Of a stretch of DNA of 10,340 nt, positions 1 to 6,040 are shown piece after piece. This DNA comes from an uncultured Actinomycetes bacterium. Lineage in GTDB: Bacteria > Actinomycetota > Actinomycetes > Nanopelagicales > Nanopelagicaceae. A program made the position numbers and the translations under genes. Each line of letters starts with the position of its first letter. Positions within the stretch are counted from its first letter, which is position 1. Under the pieces are notes generated by a model. That model ran no database searches. It was given only the letters and a program-made list of their open reading frames with translations, and was not told the DNA's origin. The stretch lies in assembly GCA_903928395.1 (NCBI GenBank), contig CAIYQS010000006.1, forward strand, positions 1-10,340. Reading direction: 5' to 3'.

Positions 1-62
1 AAACCAATAAGACGAACTTCCGAGGCTCGGATTCGATCGTTGATTCTTTGTTCGGCGCTGAT
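1..62 (-). CDS. infC: Translation initiation factor IF-3, N-terminal fragment (runs off the left edge)
   Basis: Only the first 20 codons lie in the window. They read ISAEQRINDRIR followed by ASEVRLIG, which matches the conserved IF-3 N-terminus (RINDRIR..EVRLIG). IF-3 binds the 30S subunit, keeps it apart from 50S and checks the start codon and initiator tRNA. The proposed start is ATC at 62-60. The only upstream in-frame codons before a TAG stop (77-75) are AGA, GGA, AGA and GTT, and no ATG, GTG or TTG follows in the visible frame. A purine-rich Shine-Dalgarno stretch with GAGG at 73-70 lies seven bases before the ATC. Non-AUG starts (AUU in E. coli) are known for infC and underlie its autoregulation. 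It lies 180 bases downstream of fabI on the same strand. Identity is clear despite the short fragment. Confidence 0.88.
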   Translation of the reverse strand, partial: MSAEQRINDRIRASEVRLIG

Positions 63-242
63 AACTCTTCCTCTCTAGAAAATAACGTTTACAAGAGGGA
101 TAAGTCGCGCAAAAATAAACCCACCATTTTGGTGAGTAAGTTCTTGACCAACCAGTCGAAACCAGTGAGGTGGGAGCGACAAACTCCACTTGATGGGCGT
201 AAAGATACCTCCTCGGCCCTTAAAGCATGAAATCGGGCCCTT
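63..242 (-). promoter_or_regulatory. infC leader region with a possible attenuator
   Basis: This 180-base stretch between the fabI stop and the infC start holds no convincing gene. On the minus strand a weak -10-like TATCTT lies at 207-202, with no good -35, which would start RNA near 195. A first hairpin can form between GTGGAG (189-184) and CTCCCAC (176-170), with one bulged C. It is followed by the terminator hairpin at 137-120. CCCACC at 174-169 can pair perfectly with GGTGGG at 125-120, the 3' arm of the terminator, giving an alternative antiterminator fold. The infC Shine-Dalgarno follows at 73-70. Leaders controlling infC operons are known in other bacteria; which regulator would act here cannot be read from the sequence. 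Confidence 0.5.
111..137 (-). terminator. Intrinsic terminator upstream of infC
   Basis: On the minus strand CTCACCA (136-130) pairs with TGGTGGG (126-120) across a three-A loop, with one T-G wobble and an extra A-T pair possible at 137/119. The stem runs directly into TTTATTTTT (119-111). It may simply end fabG-fabI transcription, or it may act as the off-state of an infC attenuator, since only about 50 bases separate it from the infC start. Confidence 0.65.
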
Positions 243-1013
243 TTAACCCCCTACAGCATGAACCCCGCCATCTACATGGATGATTTCTCCCGTGGTCTTG
301 GGAAACCAATCAGAAAGTAGCGCTACTGCGCCTCGGGCGGAAGGTTCGGGATCTGTGAAATCCCAACTCAATGGTGATCTGGCATTCCAGACATTTTGAT
401 ACTCTTCAAACCCAGGAATCGACTTAGCGGCGATCGTTGCCAATGGCCCGGCTGCAATCAAATTGACGCGAACATTCTCGTGACCAAGATCCCGAGCCAA
501 GTAGCGATTGCACGATTCCAGCCCCGCTTTTGCAACACCCATCCAGTCATATTTTGGCCAGGCAACCGTTGCATCAAAGGTAAGTCCAACAATGCTGGCG
601 CCAGACTTTGGGTAGAGCTCTCGGACCGCGATAGCGAGCGATTTGTACGAAAAAGTAGAGGTGTGGATCGCAATCGCGACATCTTCCCATTCAGTGTTAA
701 GAAAATTTCCTCCAAGTGCAGCTTGTGGCGCAAATCCAATGGAGTGAACAACTCCGTCAAGATGAGGAACATACTTTTTAACTTCGGCGGGTAAAGCAGC
801 CAAGTGCTCGGTATTAGTCACGTCTAGTTCGATAACAGGTGCTGGAAAGGGCAACCGAGCAGCAATGCGCGTAGTTAAACTCAAACCACGACCAAATCCC
901 GTTAAGACGACATTCGCTCCTTCTTGTTGGGCGAGCTTGGCGATATGAAAGGCAATTGAGCCATCAGTTAAAACTCCTGTCACCAAAATGTTCTTGCCGG
1001 TTAATAGCGCCAT
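243..1013 (-). CDS. fabI: Enoyl-[acyl-carrier-protein] reductase (NADH), FabI/InhA type
   Basis: This enzyme reduces trans-2-enoyl-ACP, the last step of each type II fatty-acid elongation cycle, in the cytoplasm. The 256-residue protein is a Rossmann-fold short-chain reductase of the enoyl-reductase subgroup. It has the cofactor stretch GKNILVTGVLTDGSIAFHIA (residues 6-25), HSIGF at 90-94 and the catalytic pair Tyr155-X6-Lys162. Phe146 and Ser91 line up with InhA Phe149 and Ser94, so the active site resembles InhA more than E. coli FabI. The loop between AAGP (187-190) and SPLSW (213-217) is, from memory of InhA, about ten residues shorter than the long-chain substrate loop of InhA, which suggests ordinary chain lengths rather than mycolate precursors. 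Its ATG overlaps the fabG stop by one base (TAATG), so the two are probably translated together. Confidence 0.93.
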   Translation of the reverse strand: MALLTGKNILVTGVLTDGSIAFHIAKLAQQEGANVVLTGFGRGLSLTTRIAARLPFPAPVIELDVTNTEHLAALPAEVKKYVPHLDGVVHSIGFAPQAALGGNFLNTEWEDVAIAIHTSTFSYKSLAIAVRELYPKSGASIVGLTFDATVAWPKYDWMGVAKAGLESCNRYLARDLGHENVRVNLIAAGPLATIAAKSIPGFEEYQNVWNARSPLSWDFTDPEPSARGAVALLSDWFPKTTGEIIHVDGGVHAVGG

Positions 1014-1735
1014 TAGTGACCCATCCCCATTCCTCCGTCGACCGGAATTACAGCACCAGTTATGTAACTTGCCTCTGGTGAGGCGATAAATTTAACAACT
1101 GCAGCCACTTCATCCGGGGAACAGAAACGGCCGAGCGGAATTTGAGCGACATATTTCTCTTTCAAAGTTTCACTGAGCGCAGCCGTCATATCTGTTTCAA
1201 CAAATCCTGGAGCAATAACATTGAAAGTTAATCCACGCGAACCATATTCGCGCGCGAGAGCGCGAGCCATGCCAATTAGTCCACTTTTCGTTGCAGCGTA
1301 ATTGACTTGACCAGCAGAACCCAATAGTCCGACGACAGAACCAATGAAAACCACACGACCACTGCGTTTTTTCATCATGGGCACGATTGCCTTTTGAGCG
1401 GTCCTAAATGCGCCGGTCAGGTTTGTATCGACGACACTCATGAAATCTTCTTCGCTCATCCGCATCGTAAGTCCATCACGTGTGATTCCGGCATTAGCAA
1501 TAAGTACATCTACCGATCCATATTTCGACTCGATCTCAGCAAATGCTGCATTCACGCTCTCCTGGCTTGTGACATCCATCAAAACACCAACTAGCCCTTC
1601 GGGCGCAACGCCAGAGCGATACGACACTATGACCAAATCACCACTTGCGGCGAAAGTTCGCGCGATAGCAAGTCCGATACCTCGATTTCCGCCAGTTACA
1701 AAGACGATTCGAGGGCCATTGGGAGATTGCGTCAT
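1013..1735 (-). CDS. fabG: 3-oxoacyl-[acyl-carrier-protein] reductase
   Basis: This NADPH-dependent enzyme reduces 3-oxoacyl-ACP to 3-hydroxyacyl-ACP in type II fatty-acid synthesis. The 240-residue protein is a classical short-chain dehydrogenase with TGGNRGIG at residues 14-21, NAGI at 81-84 and the full catalytic tetrad Asn105, Ser133, Tyr146 and Lys150 (YAATK). It continues with IAPGFVETDM at 174-183 and a C-terminal VDGG motif. Length is normal for FabG, and the pairing with fabI downstream separates it from the many other short-chain dehydrogenases. The ATG at 1735 has no Shine-Dalgarno before it. Instead TAATCT (1747-1742) lies exactly six bases upstream, which fits a leaderless transcript starting at the ATG. 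The order fabG-fabI matches fabG1-inhA in mycobacteria. Confidence 0.93.
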   Translation of the reverse strand: MTQSPNGPRIVFVTGGNRGIGLAIARTFAASGDLVIVSYRSGVAPEGLVGVLMDVTSQESVNAAFAEIESKYGSVDVLIANAGITRDGLTMRMSEEDFMSVVDTNLTGAFRTAQKAIVPMMKKRSGRVVFIGSVVGLLGSAGQVNYAATKSGLIGMARALAREYGSRGLTFNVIAPGFVETDMTAALSETLKEKYVAQIPLGRFCSPDEVAAVVKFIASPEASYITGAVIPVDGGMGMGH

Positions 1736-1741
1736 AGGAGC

Positions 1742-1747
1742 AGATTA
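1742..1747 (-). promoter_or_regulatory. Candidate -10 box for leaderless fabG-fabI mRNA
   Basis: TAATCT on the minus strand fits the actinobacterial TANNNT consensus and is followed by GCTCCT and then the fabG ATG. The six-base spacing puts the likely RNA start on the A of the start codon. The -35 region about 17 bases further up (TTTATG) is weak. A second TANNNT match, TATGTT, lies further upstream and could give a leadered transcript instead. Confidence 0.5.
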
Positions 1748-1795
1748 GCCATTACTCATGAGAACATAAAAGAGGCGCGATGGTTGACCCAGGCT

Positions 1796-1801
1796 TAGGA
1801 T
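1796..1801 (+). promoter_or_regulatory. Candidate -10 box for leaderless DUF3099 mRNA
   Basis: TAGGAT on the plus strand fits TANNNT and is followed by six bases (TTGGGT) and then ATG at 1808, so RNA would begin at the start codon. There is no Shine-Dalgarno in front of this ATG. A TTGACC at 1784-1789 looks like a -35 element but is only six bases from this box, so it does not pair with it at normal spacing. Confidence 0.55.
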
Positions 1802-1807
1802 TTGGGT

Positions 1808-2134
1808 ATGCCAAGGTTTACTTCTACGCGAAAGAACCATAACCTGAATGATCGCACCCCCAAAAAGGCTACCGCGATCGTCATCACGAATGCGCAAGAG
1901 GCCCTTTCATTTGAGCAGCGTGGACGCGCTCGCCGCTATTTTGTATCGATGATGATACGAACGGCATGTTTCATCGCAACAATCTTTCTACCGAGCCCCT
2001 ATCGCTGGTTTGCGATGGGTGGAGCGCTCGTTCTCCCGTATGTGGCCGTGGTCTTCGCCAACGCTGGGCGAGAAAATACCACTGAAATGAACGCAATTAT
2101 TTATGATCAGAAAAAACAAATTAGCGGTAATTAG
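1808..2134 (+). CDS. DUF3099 family membrane protein
   Basis: This 108-residue protein resembles the actinobacterial DUF3099 family of unknown function. The family-like segments are AIVITNAQEALS (residues 23-34), RARRYFVSMMIRTACF (40-55) and the ending of the second hydrophobic stretch, LPYVAVVFANAGRE (76-89). Two membrane segments are predicted at roughly 44-61 and 66-84, joined by a short turn (PSPYRW), with a basic N-terminal tail that should face the cytoplasm. ATG at 1808 is preferred over an in-frame TTG at 1802, because the latter overlaps the region between the -10 box and the RNA start. It is the only clear plus-strand gene here: divergent from fabG, which is a familiar neighbour in actinobacteria, and convergent with the ABC exporter, overlapping its stop codon. 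No function can be assigned. Confidence 0.82.
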   Translation: MPRFTSTRKNHNLNDRTPKKATAIVITNAQEALSFEQRGRARRYFVSMMIRTACFIATIFLPSPYRWFAMGGALVLPYVAVVFANAGRENTTEMNAIIYDQKKQISGN

Positions 2135-4014
2135 AACGCAGTAGCTAAAACCTGTCGTTGATAAAGGTCATAATAAAGCCCGCCTAAACCGACCAGAAAC
2201 TCGTGAGTGCCGCGCTCAACAACTCGACCACTTTCAAGCACTAAAATTTGATCTGCTTTTTGGATCGTTGAAAGCCGGTGTGCAATCACAATGCTCGTTC
2301 TGCCCACAAGAGCAACTTCCAGTGCAGCTTGAACTAGCGCCTCATTTTCAGAATCTAGGTGTGCAGTCGCCTCATCAAGTATCACAATGCTCGGGGCTTT
2401 CAGAAGAAGTCGTGCTATCGCCAAGCGCTGCTTCTCACCGCCGCTTAACCGATGGCCGCGCTCCCCGACCACCGTATCCAGACCATTAGGTAATGATGCA
2501 ATAAAACTCCAAATTTGAGCCGCTTCGCACGCCGCAATAATCTCTTCAAGAGTTGCTCCTGGCTTTGCGTAGCGCAAATTCGCCTCTATGGTGTCATGGA
2601 ACATGTGAGAGTCTTGCGTGACAACGCCAATTTCATTACGCAAAGAAGCAAGAGTGATTTCGCGAATATCAACACCGTCGACTTTGATGCTCCCTTGAGT
2701 CACATCATAAAGCCGAGGTACCAACCCTGAAATTGTGCTCTTGCCAGCTCCCGATGGCCCAACAATTGCTGTAAAAGAGCCGGGTTCACAGTAAAAAGAG
2801 ATATCTTGAAGGACAATTCCAGAGTCAACCATCTCTTTCTTTGCTGCGAGTTCCAGGGAAGCTAATGAGATTTCACTCGCCTTGGGATAAGCAAATTGCA
2901 CATGATCGAAGGCAATTGAAGGGTTTTTTGAGGACACAGGTAGAGCGCCCGATTCATCATGAACCATAGGTTCTAGATCCAATACTTCAAAAACTCGCTC
3001 AAAAGATACGAGTGCGGTCATTACATCGACTCGCACATTTGAAAGGGAGGTTAGTGGTCCATAGAGCCGAGCGAGCAGGGTCGTAATAGCAAGCAATGAC
3101 CCCACTGTTATCGCGCCAGAGATAGCGAGATGGCCACCGATTCCATATGCCAAGGCCGAAGCGACCGCGGCGATAGTGGTTATGGTCATAAAGAAGATTC
3201 GGTTGAGCATCGCAGTTTGAATTCCGATATCTGCAACTCGTCGTGCTTTTAGCCGAAAACTTTCGCGCTCAGTTTCGGGTTTTCCGTAGAGTGTCACCAA
3301 CAATGCACCAGAAACATTAAATCGTTCGGTCATAGTTGATGCCATTTCGGCATTGAGATTAAAGGAAGCAAGAGTCAAGCGTTGGATCTTCTTCCCGACC
3401 CATTTGGTGGGGATGAGAAAAAGTGGAAGAAGCGCCAAGGAGGCAACTGTGATCTGCCAAGAGAGGGTGATCATGGCTGCTGCGACGAGGGTTAAGGTCA
3501 AAATATTACTTAGAATTCCTGAAAGCGTATCTGTGAAAGCGTTTTGCGCACCCATCACATCTGAATTAATCCGCGAAATCAACGCTCCAGTTTGAGTGCG
3601 GGTAAAAAAGGCAATCGACTGCTTTTGAATGTGTGCGAACACTTGCGTGCGCATTTCATAGATTAACCCCTCCCCGATTCGCGATGAAAACCAACGCGAG
3701 GCAAGGTTAACGGCGGTATCGACCAAGGCGATGACACCTACGATCAAGGCGAGGGTGGTAACCACTCGACCATCTTTAGGGATAACACCTTTGTCGATGA
3801 GATTTTTAAGCAAGAGCGGTGAAGCTACAGTCAAGAAAGAATCTGCAATAATCGTTAAGAGAAATAAGAAAAGGTAAAGTTTAAATGGCTTCGCAAATTC
3901 AAGAATTCGAGGGATAGTCCCGGACTTAAGTTTCAAATCCTTGACTGCTGGATCACGAGTAAGCGAACGCATCGCAGAGCGCGCACTCATACCACTACGT
4001 GATGCCATAGACAT
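2131..4014 (-). CDS. Type I ABC exporter half-transporter (fused membrane and ATPase domains)
   Basis: The 627-residue protein has an N-terminal six-helix exporter domain (about 40-330, helices near 45-64, 86-105, 160-183, 185-205, 270-292 and 298-317) and a C-terminal ATPase domain. The ATPase motifs are all intact: A-loop Tyr376, Walker A GPSGAGKST at 419-427, Q-loop Gln467, signature LSGGEKQ at 523-529, Walker B IVILDE at 543-548 and switch His579. About 25 extra residues (377-401) sit between the A-loop and the next strand, a feature I recall from actinobacterial relatives. It should work as a dimer in the inner membrane, expelling an unknown substrate. The start has AAGGA six bases before the ATG. 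It begins 19 bases after sufT, so it probably belongs to the suf transcript. A role like Atm1 (sulfur or Fe-S related export) is speculative; lipid or drug export is equally possible. Confidence 0.88.
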   Translation of the reverse strand: MSMASRSGMSARSAMRSLTRDPAVKDLKLKSGTIPRILEFAKPFKLYLFLFLLTIIADSFLTVASPLLLKNLIDKGVIPKDGRVVTTLALIVGVIALVDTAVNLASRWFSSRIGEGLIYEMRTQVFAHIQKQSIAFFTRTQTGALISRINSDVMGAQNAFTDTLSGILSNILTLTLVAAAMITLSWQITVASLALLPLFLIPTKWVGKKIQRLTLASFNLNAEMASTMTERFNVSGALLVTLYGKPETERESFRLKARRVADIGIQTAMLNRIFFMTITTIAAVASALAYGIGGHLAISGAITVGSLLAITTLLARLYGPLTSLSNVRVDVMTALVSFERVFEVLDLEPMVHDESGALPVSSKNPSIAFDHVQFAYPKASEISLASLELAAKKEMVDSGIVLQDISFYCEPGSFTAIVGPSGAGKSTISGLVPRLYDVTQGSIKVDGVDIREITLASLRNEIGVVTQDSHMFHDTIEANLRYAKPGATLEEIIAACEAAQIWSFIASLPNGLDTVVGERGHRLSGGEKQRLAIARLLLKAPSIVILDEATAHLDSENEALVQAALEVALVGRTSIVIAHRLSTIQKADQILVLESGRVVERGTHEFLVGLGGLYYDLYQRQVLATAF

Positions 4015-4033
4015 ATGTAATCCTTAAGAAAAG

Positions 4034-4354
4034 TTAAACAGTAAACCCAATAGCGCGAAGTTGTTCGCGACCATCATCGGTGATTTTATTTGGACCCCAA
4101 GGAGGCATCCACACCCAATTAATTATGACATCGGAAGTGAGATCTGCGAGAACTTGTCGTGCCTGGTCTTCAATAACATCTTGCAGTGGACAAGCTGCCG
4201 AGGTTAGAGTCATTTGCAAGACCGCAATGTTCCCTTCTTCAACACTCATGTCGTACACCAGTCCAAGATCAACCACATTGATGCCCAGCTCAGGATCAAT
4301 GACGTCTTTCAATGCTTCAGTTACTTCATCTAGTGATGCCATTTGCTGACTCAT
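4034..4354 (-). CDS. sufT: SufT-like Fe-S maturation protein (MIP18/DUF59 family)
   Basis: This 106-residue protein belongs to the MIP18/PaaD (DUF59) family, whose SufT members help deliver or mature Fe-S clusters. Family marks are DPELGINVVDLGLVY (residues 20-34), the conserved Cys55 in SAACPL, and the C-terminal WVWMPPWGP (80-88). The ATG at 4354 is chosen because it overlaps the sufU stop as ATGA and has GGAG seven bases upstream. An in-frame ATG further up (4414) would add 20 unrelated residues inside sufU. It is often annotated as a PaaD-like aromatic-ring hydroxylase subunit, but no paa genes are present, and its place at the end of the suf cluster matches other actinobacteria. It probably acts in the cytoplasm after cluster assembly on SufBCD. 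Confidence 0.9.
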   Translation of the reverse strand: MSQQMASLDEVTEALKDVIDPELGINVVDLGLVYDMSVEEGNIAVLQMTLTSAACPLQDVIEDQARQVLADLTSDVIINWVWMPPWGPNKITDDGREQLRAIGFTV

Positions 4355-4788
4355 AGTCTTGCTCCATTCTGAATTGCTGCGTCTTTGAATGCCATCCAAC
4401 TCAATAGCGCACACTTTACCCGTGCGGGGAATTTTGAGACGCCCGCTAGCGCGATAGCGTCCTCGAGCACGTCTTCATCTCCTTTTATAGTGCCTTTGCT
4501 CTGCATTAACTCCGTGAACTGAGCTAGTGCAATGTGTGCCTCTGGAACCGACTTTCCAGACACCAAATCGCTCATAATGGATGCACTGGCCTGGGAAATC
4601 GAACAACCAACCCCATTCCAGACTAAATCTTGAATTGTGTCGTCCTTTATTTTTAAACTCAAAGTGATTTCATCGCCACAGTTGGGGTTCACGTGATGCA
4701 CTTGAAAATTCCCCGAAGGAACTCCTTTGTGATGGGGCTTCTTGTAGTGATCCAGAATTACTTCTTGATAGAGCGAATCAAGTTCCAT
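4351..4788 (-). CDS. sufU: SufU, zinc-dependent sulfur acceptor for SufS
   Basis: SufU takes persulfide sulfur from SufS and passes it to the SufBCD scaffold. In Gram-positive bacteria it is a zinc-bound sulfurtransferase rather than an IscU-type scaffold. The 145-residue protein keeps the expected ligands: Cys37 and Asp39 in NPNCGDE, Cys62 in GCSIS and Cys126 in RVKCALL, matching Cys41, Asp43, Cys66 and Cys128 of B. subtilis SufU. The 15-20 residue stretch between the second and third cysteines that sets SufU apart from IscU appears to be present (about 92-110). AGGAA lies six bases before the ATG, which overlaps the sufS stop by one base (TAATG). Its own stop overlaps sufT. Confidence 0.93.
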   Translation of the reverse strand: MELDSLYQEVILDHYKKPHHKGVPSGNFQVHHVNPNCGDEITLSLKIKDDTIQDLVWNGVGCSISQASASIMSDLVSGKSVPEAHIALAQFTELMQSKGTIKGDEDVLEDAIALAGVSKFPARVKCALLSWMAFKDAAIQNGARL

Positions 4789-6038
4789 TAGCGGTTCCTA
4801 AAGTAATCGCGGGCGCCATTCACGGATTCTAAAAATATATCGATATCCGCCATCTCGTTATAGAGATAAAAGGAAGCACGAGTTGTTCCCGTTAGTCCAA
4901 GTTTGCGAATCAACGGCCAGGCACAGTGGTGACCGGTTCGAACTGCAACTCCATATTGGTCCATTACCTGACCAACGTCATGAGGGTGTAGCCCGTCAAT
5001 GACAAACGAGATGACTCCCCCGCGAGCATCGATGCCTTGTGGACCAACTACCGTGACGCCTTCAATTTCTTTTAATCCCTGCAAGGCATAAGCAGTGAGT
5101 TCCATTTCCCAACTGTGAATTTTGGGTAAGCCAACCTCAGACAAATATTCGAGCGCGGCTGCTAAACCCACCGCTTGCGCCATATTTGGAACACCTGCTT
5201 CAAACTTTTTAGGAGCATCTGCCCAGGTCGCACCTGTCATCGTCACCGTTTCGATCATCGATCCCCCGTAAAGAAAAGGTTCCATCTGATCGAGCAAGTG
5301 TGCCTTCCCCCACAGGACGCCAACTCCTGTAGGGCCGAGGGCCTTATGCCCAGAAAAAACTAGAAAATCGATATCAAGGGCGGCGATATCTATCGGTTGA
5401 TGGGGTACGGATTGGCATCCATCTAGAACAAAAACTGCTCCAACTTCATGCGCAGCGGCGATGATAGGACCGATATCGGGAGCCGAACCGAGCACATTCG
5501 ACAGATGAGTGATTGCTACAACCTTACATTTGGGGGTAATTATTTGATCAATTTTTGTAAGGTCCAATGAACCATCGGGATTCATTTCAAACCATTTAAG
5601 GACCGCTCCAGTACGTTTAGCCAATTGCTGCCATGGGAGCAAATTTGCATGGTGTTCGAGTTCAGAGACCACCAACTCATCCCCCGGTTTAATTCCTAGC
5701 GCACCCGCGCTCCGCTCAAATGAGACAGCGAGCAAATTAAGACTTTCCGTTGCACTCTTGGTGAAAATTATTTCAGATGTGGAAACCGCTAAAAAAGCGG
5801 CGACCCGAGCTCTCGCTCCTTCGTACGCTTCGCTAGCTAATTCGGCCAAGTAATAACTCCCACGATGAACGGCCGCATTGTGCTTGCTATAAAACTCGCG
5901 CTCTGCGTCCATTACCTGAATGGGCTTCTGACTTGTTGCCCCACTATCTAAAAAGACAAGCCGCTTTCCACCACGCATCTCCTCTTGAAAGATGGGGAAA
6001 TCGCGTTTAATCCGTGTGACATTAAAGGGAGATGTCAT
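4788..6038 (-). CDS. sufS: SufS, group II cysteine desulfurase
   Basis: This pyridoxal-phosphate enzyme removes sulfur from L-cysteine as a persulfide and hands it to SufU. The 416-residue protein has the PLP-binding Lys232 in SGHKALGP, EHHAN at 128-132 with the His over the cofactor ring, Asp206 and Gln209 in LDGCQS, and the catalytic Cys372 in RTGHHCAWP. The RxGHHCA setting and the C-terminal RASFYLYN motif are typical of the SufS/CsdA class rather than IscS/NifS. The gene begins two bases after the sufC stop, without a strong Shine-Dalgarno of its own (TGAAAATG), so translation probably depends on ribosomes arriving from sufC. Its stop overlaps the sufU start. Confidence 0.95.
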   Translation of the reverse strand: MTSPFNVTRIKRDFPIFQEEMRGGKRLVFLDSGATSQKPIQVMDAEREFYSKHNAAVHRGSYYLAELASEAYEGARARVAAFLAVSTSEIIFTKSATESLNLLAVSFERSAGALGIKPGDELVVSELEHHANLLPWQQLAKRTGAVLKWFEMNPDGSLDLTKIDQIITPKCKVVAITHLSNVLGSAPDIGPIIAAAHEVGAVFVLDGCQSVPHQPIDIAALDIDFLVFSGHKALGPTGVGVLWGKAHLLDQMEPFLYGGSMIETVTMTGATWADAPKKFEAGVPNMAQAVGLAAALEYLSEVGLPKIHSWEMELTAYALQGLKEIEGVTVVGPQGIDARGGVISFVIDGLHPHDVGQVMDQYGVAVRTGHHCAWPLIRKLGLTGTTRASFYLYNEMADIDIFLESVNGARDYFRNR

Positions 6039-6040
6039 TT

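Noticed and set aside
1..189. Minus-strand frame opening at GTG 189 and staying open to the edge, with several Trp codons, as a possible leader peptide
   Set aside because: The GAGGAGG upstream is about 19 bases away, too far for a normal site, and the frame overlaps the infC reading frame without any sign of coding constraint.
48..230. Plus-strand open frame of 60 codons starting at TTG
   Set aside because: It runs antisense to the infC start and leader, has no ribosome-binding site, and its product resembles nothing recognisable.
217..240. GGCCC/GGGCC inverted repeat just after the fabI stop as a terminator
   Set aside because: Only five pairs around a 15-base loop. There is no T-tract on the minus strand and just four Ts on the plus strand, where no gene ends.
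396..794. 132-codon plus-strand frame inside fabI
   Set aside because: It is antisense to a clearly conserved enzyme, and its product has no recognisable features.
1802..1807. TTG at 1802 as the start of the DUF3099 gene
   Set aside because: It lies between the -10 box and the expected RNA start; the ATG six bases later fits both the promoter and the family.
4355..4414. Upstream ATG (4414) as the start of sufT
   Set aside because: It lies deep inside sufU and would add 20 residues foreign to the family, whereas the ATGA overlap at 4354 has a good Shine-Dalgarno.
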